Shown here one piece after another: positions 13,601 to 28,600 of a DNA stretch of 48,762 bases; the first letter of the stretch is position 1, and each line of letters begins with the position of its first letter. Under the pieces are notes generated by a model that was not told the origin of the DNA, ran no database searches, and was given only the letters and a program-made list of their open reading frames with translations. Source of the stretch: Apostichopus californicus (Eukaryota > Echinodermata > Holothuroidea > Aspidochirotida > Stichopodidae). Where the stretch lies: NCBI GenBank assembly GCA_020650975.1, contig JAIPMN010001824.1:1-48762 (forward strand). Direction: 5' to 3'. The translations under genes were made by a program, and so were the position numbers.

Positions 13601-16600
13601 ATATCTGTTACTTCCAGAACTTTATTGCTAGTCTCAGTGACTTTACCACCAACAAGATGAAGATATCCCAAAGACTTCTTGGCCTTATGATCCTGGAAAT
13701 GAGAGGTTTAGATCATATTTTAAATGTTAGAAGGCCTGCCTAATCTACTCTTGGAGATTCAGAACAAGTCTAAGATGTTATTATTTCAAAGCAGCATTAA
13801 TCAGTTATTGCTTCATGGAATGAGAGACTAAAGATAACACAAATTAGCAAACCTGCAAGGAATGCCATAAAACATTGCATAAACATAACTACTACACATT
13901 GAGTCTTGCCTGAGTTTTTAATTAACATGATCATCTAAGACTATGAAACAATGATAACATGAATAAGAACCTTTTACTTCTCCATGTCAATGGACTAATA
14001 ATTCGACTTAATGTGACAATTACACAATTGTTAGCTTCCTAATATTTAGATATAAAAGTTAAAAAAAAACAAATGCATAGGAAAAGAGCTTACACTTTCT
14101 TAAGCCTTTCATCCCAAATCCTAAAATTAGACTTTGGATATAAATAGTGGCCTATTCAACATATAAGCACCACCCTTCTTCATTTCATGTATTTCCAGGC
14201 AGCTGATCAATTATTAACTCACCTCATAATAAAACAAATTTCCTCCTTTGCATCGAAAGTACCTCCTCTTCCATTTCTTCATGAGTGAAGCTCGCCTTCG
14301 TCCCATGGGCAGTTTATCCATGTAGCCTTCCATGCTACACTCTCCAGCCTTACCCGAGGGCGGTGTTTCATCTACATCATTAGCCCATGTGTTCTGACAG
14401 GATGAAGGTGTTTCGTAAAGCACTTTAAGCAGAGGCACCTGGAGAAAAATAAAGGTAACATCCACTAACGTTAACATCGGGTACCGTAATAAATTTGGCA
14501 TTTGATAATTTCCAACCAAGATTGGATGAATGCCAACTGGCAGGTTTTATGGTTCGATTATTTAACAAAGGAGCTGATACTCAAGTATACATCAGTATGC
14601 TGGTAACTTCCTCCTGCAGCAGGTGGTCTTCAAAACTAAATTTAACTACTTGTGAAATTTTTTAAGAGCTTTCAGAAATTTATCAGTGATTATGAAATCA
14701 TTCATTGACAGACTGACATGTGCAGTAGGTTCTAAAACCTTCAAGAATTTGGAGAGCAAATTAACAGCCTGAGAATAATGTGGTTACATCGATATCACAC
14801 TGGTTTATATTATCCGTATAATGTAGCCTGCTTATAAATGCCACTGTGAAGACTTACAATGATCAGGACAGAGCTGATGTCTAGCTGGGAGAATCTGTCA
14901 AACTACAGGTGGGCAGTAATAATGGAATCAATGTAGTAAAGGTTTGGGAGTAAAGCAATCTGGAAACTCCCCATTCCATCTATCTTGTAAAACACTATTG
15001 AGTACATCAAACTAGTTGAACAATCACACAATTCCTTTGAGTTTCCATTTAAGGCATAAACAGTCTCTGGAAGTGCTGCAGCTGGGTCTTTTATTGGTTT
15101 GGTAGTTTATAAGATTTGTTAAGGGTTTCCCTGGACAAAACAAACCACTGCAATGGGTTTCTCACCACACAGTTTCTTTTATGAAGTTATAAAAATTGAA
15201 AAACAAACCCACACAATACTTCATTTTGGTCATTGAAGTCAAGAAGCTATGTGCAGCGTTCTGTAAACACAGAATCCAGTGAGCACTTATAATACAACAG
15301 GAAATCACAAAAGTAACGGTGACCTGTTCTGAGAATAAAATTATGAATTTTTGAGCGGATTTTTTGTATGACTGATTCCACTGTCAGCTGTTTGACCTGT
15401 TTAGATGGTTTTGATGAGGTAGTTAGCCAGAATTTACTGCAGCATCAACTCTTGGCTAATACATTGAAGGAAACAATAGTATGAACTACAGCCGCTCTAA
15501 GGAAATAGATTTGTTAGTTTTATGACAGACCAAGAAGGCATGAAAATAAAAAAGGATGTCAGCTGACTGTAAAAATGGTGTCAACACACCAGCAAATAAT
15601 ATATTTGCTATCTCCATGGATACATAAAAATAATAATATAATCTAAAGTTGAGTTAACACTCATGAGGATTTTAAAAGACATTTAAAAAGTCACACAGAG
15701 CCAACAAGAATGATTACCTGCATAGCAACCTCTAAGGCATTAAAACCCCTTCCCCAGCCCTCCAAGTCCTCCCAGCCCTCCCCAGCCCCAAGAAAAATAA
15801 TTAACACTAATGTATCTGCTTTCAAACAGAACCATTTATGATGATTACAACAACACAAAGTACTTGAGTAAGGCTGCACAACCAATAGACACATAAATCA
15901 ACAGTACTGCTGATGTTGTTAATGACACAAAACATCAGCACAAGAAACCCTGTCTTAATAGAGTAAAGTGGATAACATTACCAAGGCCCACTTATTGGAT
16001 ATGTTTGAGTAAAGTGGATAACATTACCATGGCCCACTTATTGGATATGCTTGAGTAAAGTGGATTAAATTACCATGGCCCACTTATTGGATATGCTTGA
16101 GTAAAGTGGATTACATTACCATGGCCCACTGATCGGATATGCTTGAGTAAAGTGGATTTCATTACCATGGCCCACTTATTGGATATGCTTGAGTAAAGTG
16201 GATTACATTACCATGGCTCACTTATTGCGTATGCTTGCACACAGTTTCATGTAGCATTTGCACTTTCCCGAAAAATATAACCAAAATTTTTCGCGCGCTA
16301 CGCGCGCGTTCAACATGTTACCGTGCATATCATATAGGCATTCATCGGTTATTACATCACATGCCAATAATATACAATCATTTTCCGTGTTATTACCCTT
16401 CCATATTGGTTATAATAATTGGGGAAGTCGTTACAATAATAACGAAAATAACGATAATATAAGTTTAACCATTGAAAAACACACTGCAAATTATTTTTCT
16501 TTCAGTAGGTGCCCGAAAAATTCTCAGCATATTGCCCGAATGTTGGGGGTGGGGGGCTGCAGCCTCCCCAGCCTCCTACCCCAATGCTTGCTATATACTG

Positions 16601-19600
16601 TGCCTGTATGCATTGTCCCACTCAAACAATTTATTGGATTTTAACAAAATTCTTTAAAGTTATCAAAAGCTGCTATTATAAAAGACTTTATAAAAGAAAT
16701 AATTTGTGTTTCAATGAAATTACTGTCGAGATCAGATTATCACTTTAGTATCAACTACAACTTAAAATGAGCAGAAACTGCTACAATTTCAATAATTAGG
16801 AACATAAAATCCTTAAAACAACCGTGCATCTATGAAACTTCCAAGATAGCAATTAATGGATTGATCACTTACCGGATCCCACTTCTTCACTTTGTCTTTC
16901 TCCTTCAGCTTGAAGACGTCCTTTTTATCATCTTCGTCAAATATCAGAGGTCCGTCGTACCTGAACTCAGCCTTTGGTTCACCTTCTGTTATTTCTGCAG
17001 GTGGTGGGGATTGGTTGTCATGGTAATCAACCTTGTCACCACTGCTCTCTGGAGGAAATTCATATATAGCACCACCATCATCATCGCCATTTTCATCCCC
17101 CAGTTTGACATCTAGTTCTTTCACATTATTAGTTAAACTCTGCAAGGAGTCAGTCATTTCATATGTTGATATGTTGATGTAGGTGTCACTCAAATACCCA
17201 TTGCTGATTGGTGAACGCTCACTTGGTTCCGACATATCCGAGACTTCCTCATAGTCCGACTGGGAGTGGCTATCTCCATTGACAAGTACCAATGGGGGAC
17301 CATTGATGGGTGTCTCATAACCCCCGTCATCAATCACCCTCTCCTCCTCCTCCTCATGACTGGAGGGGAGCATTGCTAGGTAATCACTGCTAGCAGTGTC
17401 TGTAGCTTCATTCACATCCACCAAACATTTATCTAAATCTTCCTTACTTTTTCTCAATGCTTCTTGCATGGCTTGCACTTGATCTGCCAGGTCCTGGACA
17501 AAGTCTTTACATGTTTCTAAGTCAGTAACAACACTCTCTGGCTGATCCTCCTCAAGCTCGACGAAGCCATGATTCTCATCTGATTCAGTAGTGTCTTTAT
17601 GACTATCTATGTCTCCAGTTATCACAGCAACAGATGTATCTCCACCAGAATCAGAGAAATCAGTGTCATGTTGATCTGTAGCTGTGTCCTCTGTGCTCGG
17701 CTCGGAGTTAGTCACAGAACTTGACTCGGAGGAGTTCTTCTCCTCCTTCCACTCGGCTGAGAGCAACTAAAACAGAAAGAGTAATGTATAACATATCTTG
17801 GTCAAGTCATCATGTCATGCTAACAAGCATTAGCAAAGTGAAATCCAGGTAGTATAAAAGCTTGTCATAATTCCTCTTGTTAGCCTGACAAGTTTGTGGG
17901 GGTAAACCATTAACCAATTTTCTTAACTGCTCAAAGCTTTGATGACAAATATATTTGTGATTAATTTTTTCCATTTAGTTTGGCCGGAACAAAGCCATAG
18001 TTTACAAACATATTTAAATCTCTGCTGAGATTAGCCTGTCATGATGATTTCTAGTAAATTTCAAAACCAGAGAGCTTGTAAAGGTGATCACAAATATCAC
18101 AGTGTGTTTTCAATAACACTTTAATGACTAGATCAAATCTCAAAATCCCAGTTTGGTTGTATCTATGAGATCTACCCTCAAAAGATCAATTGGATCATCC
18201 CTAAAGTTAATCCCAACTGATAAAATAGACTTAATCAGATTATACCTGAGGAACCTTAGTTAGTCTGGCATCAAATGCACTAGGTATTGTATTAGGAATA
18301 CAAACAAGTGTGTTACTGATGCTGGTTGTAATAATTACAAACTATCAGAATTAAGGTTGGTTATATAAACACCTAACAACAAATAAATAGCATGTGGACG
18401 GGGGGGTCCATAGAGATAAAGTTTGCCGTCCTTCTGCTGTTTCTTGAAGAAATATCATTCATAACTTACCTGATCCATGCTTGGAGCAATTAGCTTTAAT
18501 TTCTTTTAAATGATTTGTTTTGGTAAGATTCCATTCCGCCGTAACAGTGTTATTACATGTGTTACGACACTTGCAAGTTCAAACCATGCTATCATACAGC
18601 AAGCTTACGCCACCGAGCTATCAATAACAATATATGTGAAATCCCCTGTAGAGTTATTACAACATATTTCGTGATATAACGTCTCTAACTTTACCTGTCC
18701 AGACTTCCTGGTTGTAGTTTCGAATCTCTGAAGCCGTTTGCCCGAAGGTCTTACAGATCCAATGCTATAGACTCAATAAGTTCAGTGTGAGAGAATCACA
18801 ACAAACTATATATGAAACCAGAGGAAATGGCTTCCCATGGATTGGTACGAGGATCTGTTAATGATCTTTATGACACACAGCGGAAGGAAGTAAGTAACGA
18901 TAGGGGAACAAAAGGATACCAATTATATCTATAACCACATGACATGATTCTAACGTTATTCCCCCCCCAAAAAAACAAGAAATGAAATTAAGATCGGAAG
19001 AAAAGGGTCATTAAAATATGACAATCCAATCGATTATCCTGAATGGTATCTATAGCGTTGCCAGCCTACTACTAAAACATGTGTTCAGTTTCCAGATTAT
19101 TGGAATTGGTCCAACTATAATGTAGCACCGCTAGTTCAATCTGCACACAGTCACACCAGCAGAGCTGGAAGTTATCCAGCACCAAAATAAAAATGAGAAA
19201 GAAACATAACAACTTGTCGTAGTTATGAAATAATTCTAGAATTTTTTATGCTAAGCATGCAACAGCTAAGATGAAATGTGACAGCAAATATGTGACAGCA
19301 ATGATTGATCTTCACTGCAGGTACAAATAAACCACTTTGTGTTTGATACCATTCAATGGCTGCTAATACAGAGGGAGAGGGTAACTGGTAACATGATAAC
19401 ATTCAATGGTTGCTAACACAGAGGGAGAGGGTAACTGGTAACATGATACCATTCAATGGCTGCTAACACAGAGGGAGAGCGTAACTGGTAACATGATAAC
19501 ATTCAATGGCTGCTAACACAGAGGGAGAGGGTAACTGGTAACATGATACCATTCAATGGCTGCTAACACAGAGGGAGAGGGTAACTGGTAACAGGATACC

Positions 19601-22600
19601 ATTCAATGGCTGCTAACACAGAGGGAGAGGGTAACTGGTAACATGATACCATTCAATGGCTGCTAACACAGAGGGAGAGGGTAACTGGTAACATGATACC
19701 ATTCAATGGCTGCTAACACAGAGGGAGAGGGTAACTGGTAACATGATACTATTCACTGGTTGCTAACACAGAGGGAGAGGGTAACTGGTAACATGATACC
19801 ATTCAATGGTTGCTAACACAGAGAGGGTAACTGGTAACATGATACCATTCAATGGCTGCTAACACAGAGGGAGAGGGTAACTGGTAACATGATACCATTC
19901 ACTGGTTGCTAACACAGAGGGAGAGCGTAACTGGTAACATGATAACATTCAATGGCTGCTAACACAGAGGGAGAGGGTAACTGGTAACATGATACCATTC
20001 AATGGCTGGTAACACAGAGGGAGAGGGTAACTGGTAACATGATACCATTCAATGGCTGCTAACACAGAGGGAGAGGGTAACTGGTAACATGATACCATTC
20101 AATGGCTGCTAACACAGAGGGAGAGGGTAACTGGTAACATGATACCATTCACTGGCTGGTAACACAGAGGGAGAGGGTAACTGGTAACATGATACCATTC
20201 AATGGCTGCTAACACAGAGGGAGAGGGTAACTGGTAACATGATACCATTCAATGGCTGCTANNNNNNNNNNAACATGATACCATTCAATGGCTGCTAACA
20301 CAGAGGGAGAGGGTAACTGGTAACATGATACCATTCACTGGTTGCTAACACAGAGGGAGAGCGTAACTGGTAACATGATACCATTCACTGGTTGCTAACA
20401 CAGAGGGAGAGCGTAACTGGTAACATGATAACATTCAATGGTTGCTAACACAGAGGGAGAGGGTAACTGGTAACATGATACCATTCAATGGCTGCTAACA
20501 CAGAGGGAGAGGGTAACTGGTAACATGATACCATTCACTGGTTGCTAACACAGAGGGAGAGCGTAACTGGTAACATGATAACATTCAATGGTTGCTAACA
20601 CAGAGGGAGAGGGTAACTGGTAACATGATACCATTCAATGGCTGCTAACACAGAGGGAGAGGGTAACTGGTAACATGATACCATTCACTGGTTGCTAACA
20701 CAGAGGGAGAGGGTAGCTGGTAACATGATAACATTCAATGGTTGCTAACACAGAGGGAGAGGGTAACTGGTAACATGATACCATTCAATGGTTCCTAACA
20801 CAGCAGGAGAGGATAACTGGTAACACGATAACATTCACTGGCTGGTAACACAGAGGGAGAGCGTAACTGGTAACATGATACCATTCAATGGTTCCTAACA
20901 CAGAGGGAGAGCGTAACTGGTAACATGATACCATTCAATGGTTCCTAACACAGAGGGAGAGGGTAACTGGTAACAGGATACCATTCACTCGTTGCTAACA
21001 CAGAGGGAGAGGGTAACTGGTAACACGATAACATTCACTGGCTGCTAACACAGAGGGAGAGGGTAACTGGTAACATGATACCATTCACTGGTTGCTAACA
21101 CAGAGGGAGAGTGTCATGCAAACTATTAGTAAGTTCTTCATATTCTGTAAATGACAGCTCTGTTCTACCTTTGTCAACATGCAGCTGAGCGTAGATGACA
21201 ACTTACTTATAATAACAAGATATTTTTAAGGGGTAATCCCTCCTAGATGTAATAACATATAATTAATGGCATGAATTTACTCCCATGCACCAGCACACAT
21301 TGATAGGTTGTGAGATACCAGATATGAGTGAACACACTGACAGACTTTCCAACATTGAGGAAAATTTATGAGTGTGATCAGCGGCAGTGGGGGAGGGGTC
21401 TAAGGGAAGGGGGTGTCCCCCTCCCCTATGGAAAAATTTTCGTATTTTTGACTGCCCAGATGCAAAATGGTGCATTCTTTTTCAGTTTCTCTGAGTAATT
21501 TTATATTGAGAATTTCATCATCACATATATATTATTGAACTCAACAAGCATGACAATTCTCAACAAAGACTTTTCTTGAATCGATGAAAGTAATCACTTG
21601 CTAACATAATTGAACATTTATATCGGAAATTGAAGCGCACTTCTCAATTTCTAGCTATAAGCGTATGCGTAGGGGCACTTTATCGGTTAAACAGTGGATG
21701 CTAGACGAAACCAAAAATACTTTAATTATGCCGCTAACCTGATTTTAGACCTTGGTTTATATGGATTTCGCTCCATGGTTGCACACGGTTTTTCGGAGAT
21801 TGTTTGTGGATTGCGTGTGATAAAGTGCACATAGCGTGTGAGCGTGTGAAGGGCTGGAAATGCATGTGTCACACGCCAAATGCGTGTGAGTTGGAATGTC
21901 TGCACTGAGTTGAAGGCTAGATTCACAAGAAATAGTTCTTACCTGACTTGTAGGAATCATATCTAATGGTCAACTGACAACTATGAACAGATCTGTGCTT
22001 TGTAGTTTACATAGTGATTGGAAATTGACCTGAAAAAAATATGTCACTACAGCTCTAAATTTATAAATACTGGTAACTACTGATCGGTGCCACTTCCATT
22101 GAAACAGTGGACCTTGATTTACAATGCAATAGGCCAGCCAGGGTAGATGAGTGGAAGTTGCCAAGGGTTATATAAATTGATATTTGAGAGATATACTGTT
22201 GCTGCATGGCCGAGTGGATAAAGGCGGTGACATTTGGAGCAATGAGGCTTAGCAATTGAAGGTACCAGGTTCGATACTCAGCTGGGTCATAGTGAGGTGG
22301 GTTTTTCATCATAGAGCAATCTACGGATTTCCCTTCTGAAATGACTTTCTAATTTGAAAAGACTTCAAATTTGAGTCAAAAATGTTGAATTTGAAGCCAC
22401 CAATTGTAAGTTGAAATCCATAAGCCATTGCAGGTTTCTCCCAAATTTTTGGTCGCCTAAGCATCAAATAACTGCTGATTATTATTGATTATTATATGTT
22501 GTCACAGTGAAGATCATGCTAGTATTTAGTAAGTTAACTTGTGTTTAATAATTCCACACTAGCCTTTTTCATAGAGGATCAACACATCCCAGTATATGGT

Positions 22601-25600
22601 TGATATAAATCTTTAAATAGTAACAGTTGGAAGGCAAATGTGTTATGTATGTTAAATTGCAAGGATGGCTGATTTTAATCCTATGAAAGAGGTGCTTTCT
22701 GTGTTCATCAGCAAGATGTTTGTTCCTGTGTGGTTTGGACTAATGAGTAATGGCCTAAATTGCCTATATGCTTGATGTACAAACATTTCTTATCAATGCA
22801 TTTTCCACTAAAATGTGTCTGGTGACTCTCTGATAAATGACCATCAATCACCTCATCATAGCCAAGGAGGTCTTGGGTATGTCTGATAAATGACCATAAA
22901 TCACCTCATCATAGCCAAGGAGATCTGTGGTATGTTTGATATATCACCATCGATCACCTCATCATAGCCAAGGAGGTCTGTGGTATGTTTGATAAATGAC
23001 CATCAATCACCTCATCATAGCCAAGGAGGTCTGTGGTATGTTTGATAAATGACCAACAATCACCGTATCATAGCCAAGGAGGTCTGTGGTATGTTTGATA
23101 AATGACCATCAATCACCTCATCATAGCCAAGGAGATCTGTGGTATGTTTGATATATCACCATCAATCACCTCATCATAGCCAAGGAGGTCTGGGATATGT
23201 TTGATACATGACCATCAATCACCTCATCATAAATGACCATAAATCACCTCATCATAGCCAAGGAGGTCTTGGGTATGTCTAATAAATGACCATCAATCAC
23301 CTCATCATAGCCAAGGAGGTCTTGGGTATGTCTGATAAATGGCCATCAATCACCTCATCATAGCCAAGGAGGTCTTGGGTATGTCTGATAAATGGCCATC
23401 AATCACCTCATCATAGCCAAGGAGGTCTTGGGTATGTCTGATAAATGACCATCAATCACCTCATCATAGCCAAGGAGATCTGTGGTATGTTTGATATATC
23501 ACCATCAATCACCTCATCATAGCCAAGGAGGTCTGGGATATGTTTGATACATGACCATCAATCACCTCATCATAAATGACCATAAATCACCTCATCATAG
23601 CCAAGGAGGTCTTGGGTATGTCTGATAAATGGCCATCAATCACCTCATCATAGCCAAGGAGGTCTTGGGTATGTCTGATAAATGACCATCAATCACCTCA
23701 TCATAGCCAAGGAGGTCTGGGATATGTCTGATAAATGACCATCAATCACATTTTTCACATGCACAGTTCATGCAAAAGTTCACACAGCTAACAGGTTTCT
23801 AAGATGTCAGTACATGTAAGGTCTGTTCAGTTATTAGACCGGGGTTTAATGGATTACCAAGCATGATTGGCTGACTACACTGGCATATATTAACAAATAT
23901 AAAAATGGTTTCCCTAACTGTTACTAGTTGTCCTGTGGGGAAACTACAAACATTAGTTCAAGTTATCTAACAAGACTATATCAGAATCAGCAGGCCTACT
24001 GTCCCTGCTTATACTCACCCTTGATAGACACCTTCGATTCCTAGAGCAAAGCCTGACCAGCTTGTGGTGTGGAGGATGTAGCTTGTTGCCATGGTAATTC
24101 TCACCACCATCATCAGTACTCTCACTGACCTGACTGGTTCGTTTGTATTCGTGTTGTAGGTTACTGATGGCGTCCTGGATCGTCATGGCTGTTGCTGTCA
24201 ACTCCTAATCAAAAGAAAACAAAGAATGACCAGGAAACAATCAATTAAAAAATGATCTTAGATAAAAATAAATAAAAATTACTGTTCAAAGTTATTGTTC
24301 CGATGGTACTTTAATGTTGTACTTGGTTTAATCCTTAATTGCTATTACTATCTTCACATGGAAAAATACAGCACTATACCATCATCCAGTTTAAAATAAT
24401 CATCAAAAGACAACAGATCTTTTGTAAGCAGAGAAAAATTATTCTCTGTGAATAAATATAAAATGTGACAAATTTAGATGTGGTTTTGAACTAAAGGTAC
24501 AGACAATTTCCAACACTCAACTTCAGGCACCGGAATGATGATCCCTTAAAATTTGGTCACAATTTGGTTATTGCATAAGTAGAAGATGAATAGAAAGATA
24601 AGGTACCTGAATAAAAGAAATACTCAATTTAGTCCATCAAACCAGAACAATGAATGTAGGTTAATAAAAAAATTACAAAATTTATATGACAAAATATTCT
24701 GTATTTAATAAAACAGTTTGTAACTGAGCATGTACGCTATTGGGACAATGTTTATAGCCACATAACTCATAAAGTTTTATTAACTTTCCATCTATGAATA
24801 ATGTCCATGACTCAGTCAGAATGACACACAATTATAGCTCACAGGATATGAAACCCATCAAATATGACAATTAAGAGATCTTAGGCCTATAAATATCCTA
24901 CCTTTGTGAAACTACTTGCTATGTTTTTTGATTGATATTGTTACATGTCCAACCATTTCGTGACTGCACTAACATCCTTTGCGCAGTTGGAGTATTACTT
25001 TCACATGTTTGATTACACTTGGATGAAGACATATATTTAACCATATATAGTCAAACAAGGTTAACTGAACAATTTGGAGATATTATTATAATAACTTAAA
25101 TCATTTACTTCACACAGTTTTCCGACCCAATGCTCCAAACGTCCCTTCACTTGCCATCAAGGTCACTGTCGTTAGGGTTACAATTTATAATTGACACTAA
25201 TTGTTATACTGTCCGTGCTTATGTTACTCTGGATGATAACTTTATGAATACTGACAAGCAGGGCAAAGAAAACGTGATAATGAAGAGGCCAAACTTATTT
25301 TCATGAAAGGGAAAGGATGTTTTAATATTAAGGCAATGGGTTGTGCTGTTACCATATGAACTACTGTTATTTACAGCCATTTGAATTCAGTCTATAGAAC
25401 AAATTGAACAGGTACGTAATTCCATCATGGAAATGTGCCAAATCTAAAAATAATCTCGAAAGAAGTCAAGCTCATAATATGTTGACAATATGCCAAAGGA
25501 ATCAGGTTATATCACAGTTAATGTACCATTATTACTCTGACCTATGAGCAGTCCTGTACTTCTATTGGCTAATGGCTCTCTACTTTCTGAACTCTCATCC

Positions 25601-28600
25601 AAATAGTTGCATAGATAGAAAAGAGTATGAAATACTTCATAATCAAAAACTTGATCAAATTTCACCCCACCTCGCCCCACCCCCCTCCTTCAACAGACTG
25701 ATTGCTGCAAACATTTGTCATATTAAACTGAAACAACCGTGTCTCCAATGTGAAAGGGAATAAATAAGGTATAAATTTAGTAACATAAATAGAGCATTTG
25801 TCCCATAGAATCACAGACAAATGTATCATGTCAGGATATGTGTTGTTATTGACTTCAGAACTACAAAACCACTGTTCAAAAAAATGCAAAAGAAAAACAA
25901 GAACTTTTTTTGATATAAAAGGTATTAATAGGTGTTTGCATCAAATACCATATTTCACTCAAACTAAACCTTTGCATGAATTCATCATATTACAATCGCC
26001 ATTTTGCCAAATCAAATATCCCAGTAATAACCACTTTCTGTCAATTCAAAGGATCCAGCTGAATTGGTCCTGCGATGCACTGGAGTACACCACTAGTAAA
26101 AAATAGCTGTGGGAAAGCGGGAACATAAAGTCCTGCCCACTTTCAAAAGTGGGAGCTTCTCCCTTCATGGCTGGTTATGCCACAGCACCAATGAAATACA
26201 TGGCTGCATCTTTCTGTAGAATTTGGTATCAAAATCTCACAGTGCAGCAGTTACATAAGAAACATATTAGCAGTTGTGACTCTTTTATACATTGTGCAAA
26301 TTTATGCAAGTCATCTCTGTGCTCTTTACCACTCATTCTCTTAAAGGCATTGAAGACTCCCCCCAAACCGCATGCCGCCCTCTGACAAAAGTTAACTTTC
26401 CATTGCCTGCAAGTGAAGTTTTTTTTTGTCGCTACAAAATGCAGACAGTAATGAAATGTGACACCTTGTTATCTTTTTTTGGACCTGAGATGTCCATCGC
26501 TGCTATGTACACTGTGCTGTGGGAATTGACCGTAGCTGCATGTATTGACTGTACACTAGTGTCTAATTACCAACGGTAGCAAGCTGTGTGTGTATTTTCT
26601 GTGATCGATGGTGGTGACTAACACTTCTGTTACACCTCGTTCGATCTAGGTCAGATTAAGGCAACAGACATTTCTTTGTGCATGAGTCTTCAATCCCTTT
26701 ATGTTCCTGGGGATTATACAAGCAAGGCCAGTGAATGTACTGGATACAACATGTTCAAAACAATGAGTGCCAGTCAACATACCAAATACAACAACATGTC
26801 CAATCCAGCATACCAAAATACAACATGTCCAATCCAGCATACCAAAATACAACAGGATGTCCAATCCAATGAGTTGCCAGTCAACATACCCAGTACAATA
26901 ACATGTCCAATCCAATAAGTTACCCCCTTCAAATAACTGAGTATCAAGCAAGGAGGCAACTACTTCTACTTCTAGAGCCTTTGCTGTGACTCAGCCAGAA
27001 TTTGAGCCAATGTTATGCCAATTTAATTGGATTAAATTGAGTGTTAACATCCTTACCTGGTAACCCTTGATAGCTATTTATCTAGTTTTATATCTTCAAA
27101 TATTAAAATCACTATTGTGTCATCTCTCAGTGATAACTCAGTGTAGCTGTTTTACCTGTTTAATATCTTCAAATTTTTCCAGTGCTGCAATAATGGCTTT
27201 TTCTTGGTTGGGAACTGTTTTCCTTCTAGAAATCATTAGACTTCTCTTGGTTCTGTCTTTCTTTGTAACATTTGTTTGAACATTCAGTTCTTTGTCATGA
27301 CTGATGCCTGAATCAGCAAGATCAGACAAACGGTCAGAGCTGTCCACCTTTGCAGAAAGCTCTAAGGATTGGCAAAATTGATGTTCTTGATAAATGTCAG
27401 GTTGAGGGATGTTGTAGAAACAACTGTCAGGTATCTCTCCTGGTTTAGAAGTTTGTCGATTAATGAGAGCATCATGACGAAAACATGTTTCATCTGTGAC
27501 ATTCTCTGGCACACTGAGGTCAGGACAGCTCTTCAAGTGGTTATTCAGTGAGGTTACCTTTGACCTTTGCTTGGTTTGACGTTGAATCAAGTTGCCAACA
27601 GTAGATTTGTCAGTATGTGCAGCAGAGTTACTGCTCACATCAGCAAACTCTTTAGGTGGATTTGCAAACATGACAAGCGTTTCACCTTCTTCTTCCACTT
27701 TATCGATTCCCTCGGATGAAATATGAGGAACAGGAGATTTTTCGGTTTCTTTCGGAATGTCATCACCTTCAGATATCTCCAAGTCACTCACTCCACTAAG
27801 TGAGCAGTCAGCAACTATATTTCTGTTTTTTATTATTATTGCACTAAAGCCATTACCTTCTCCACCTTCAGGAATTGGTTTGTAGCCATGACAGTCGAGT
27901 GACTTTTCTTGCTTCTTTGACATTTTCTCGTCGTCATATTTCTGGCCATCATCTTCCTTGTGGGATGGAGAATGTTGTGCTAGCCTGTCTGGAAGGCTTT
28001 TTCTGTTCCAAACTCCTCTTCTCGTCAGACCTTTCTCCAGATGAAAAAATCTTTGCATCTTTGTTTTAAAACTTCTAGCTCTTTTGACTCCTCTTCGTCT
28101 GTCATCCTTTTCAATTCCATCTCTGTTGTCATCTTCCCTCGGGGCATCTTTCTCAGCCTCTTCTTCATCATTTGATTTAATGTCTTCACTGAAAATCGGT
28201 TTACTTTTATCAATGTCTCCATCATTTCCCTGAAGCTTGGCTTCTATATTGTCAACCACTGGCTTATTATTAATGGACACTTTTCTAGGTGTTATGCTGA
28301 CAGCAAAAATATCTTCGACTGAATTTTGTTTGCTAGCACATCTTGTATCCAGCAATTTTGAAAAATCAATACCTTCAAATACGTTGGAAATGAGACTATC
28401 TAAAGAATTTGACTGATTCGATGACCCATGAGATCCAACTGTACCAAACTTAAACATTCGTCTATCTTTCTCACCTCTGAGCGAACTCCATTTCTTCAAG
28501 GAAGACATTTTTTCTTAAACTGTCAAACTATGGTATGGCAAATTACATGAACGACAACAATGGAAGGCTACTCGGTGAAGAACAACGAACGTAATATAAA

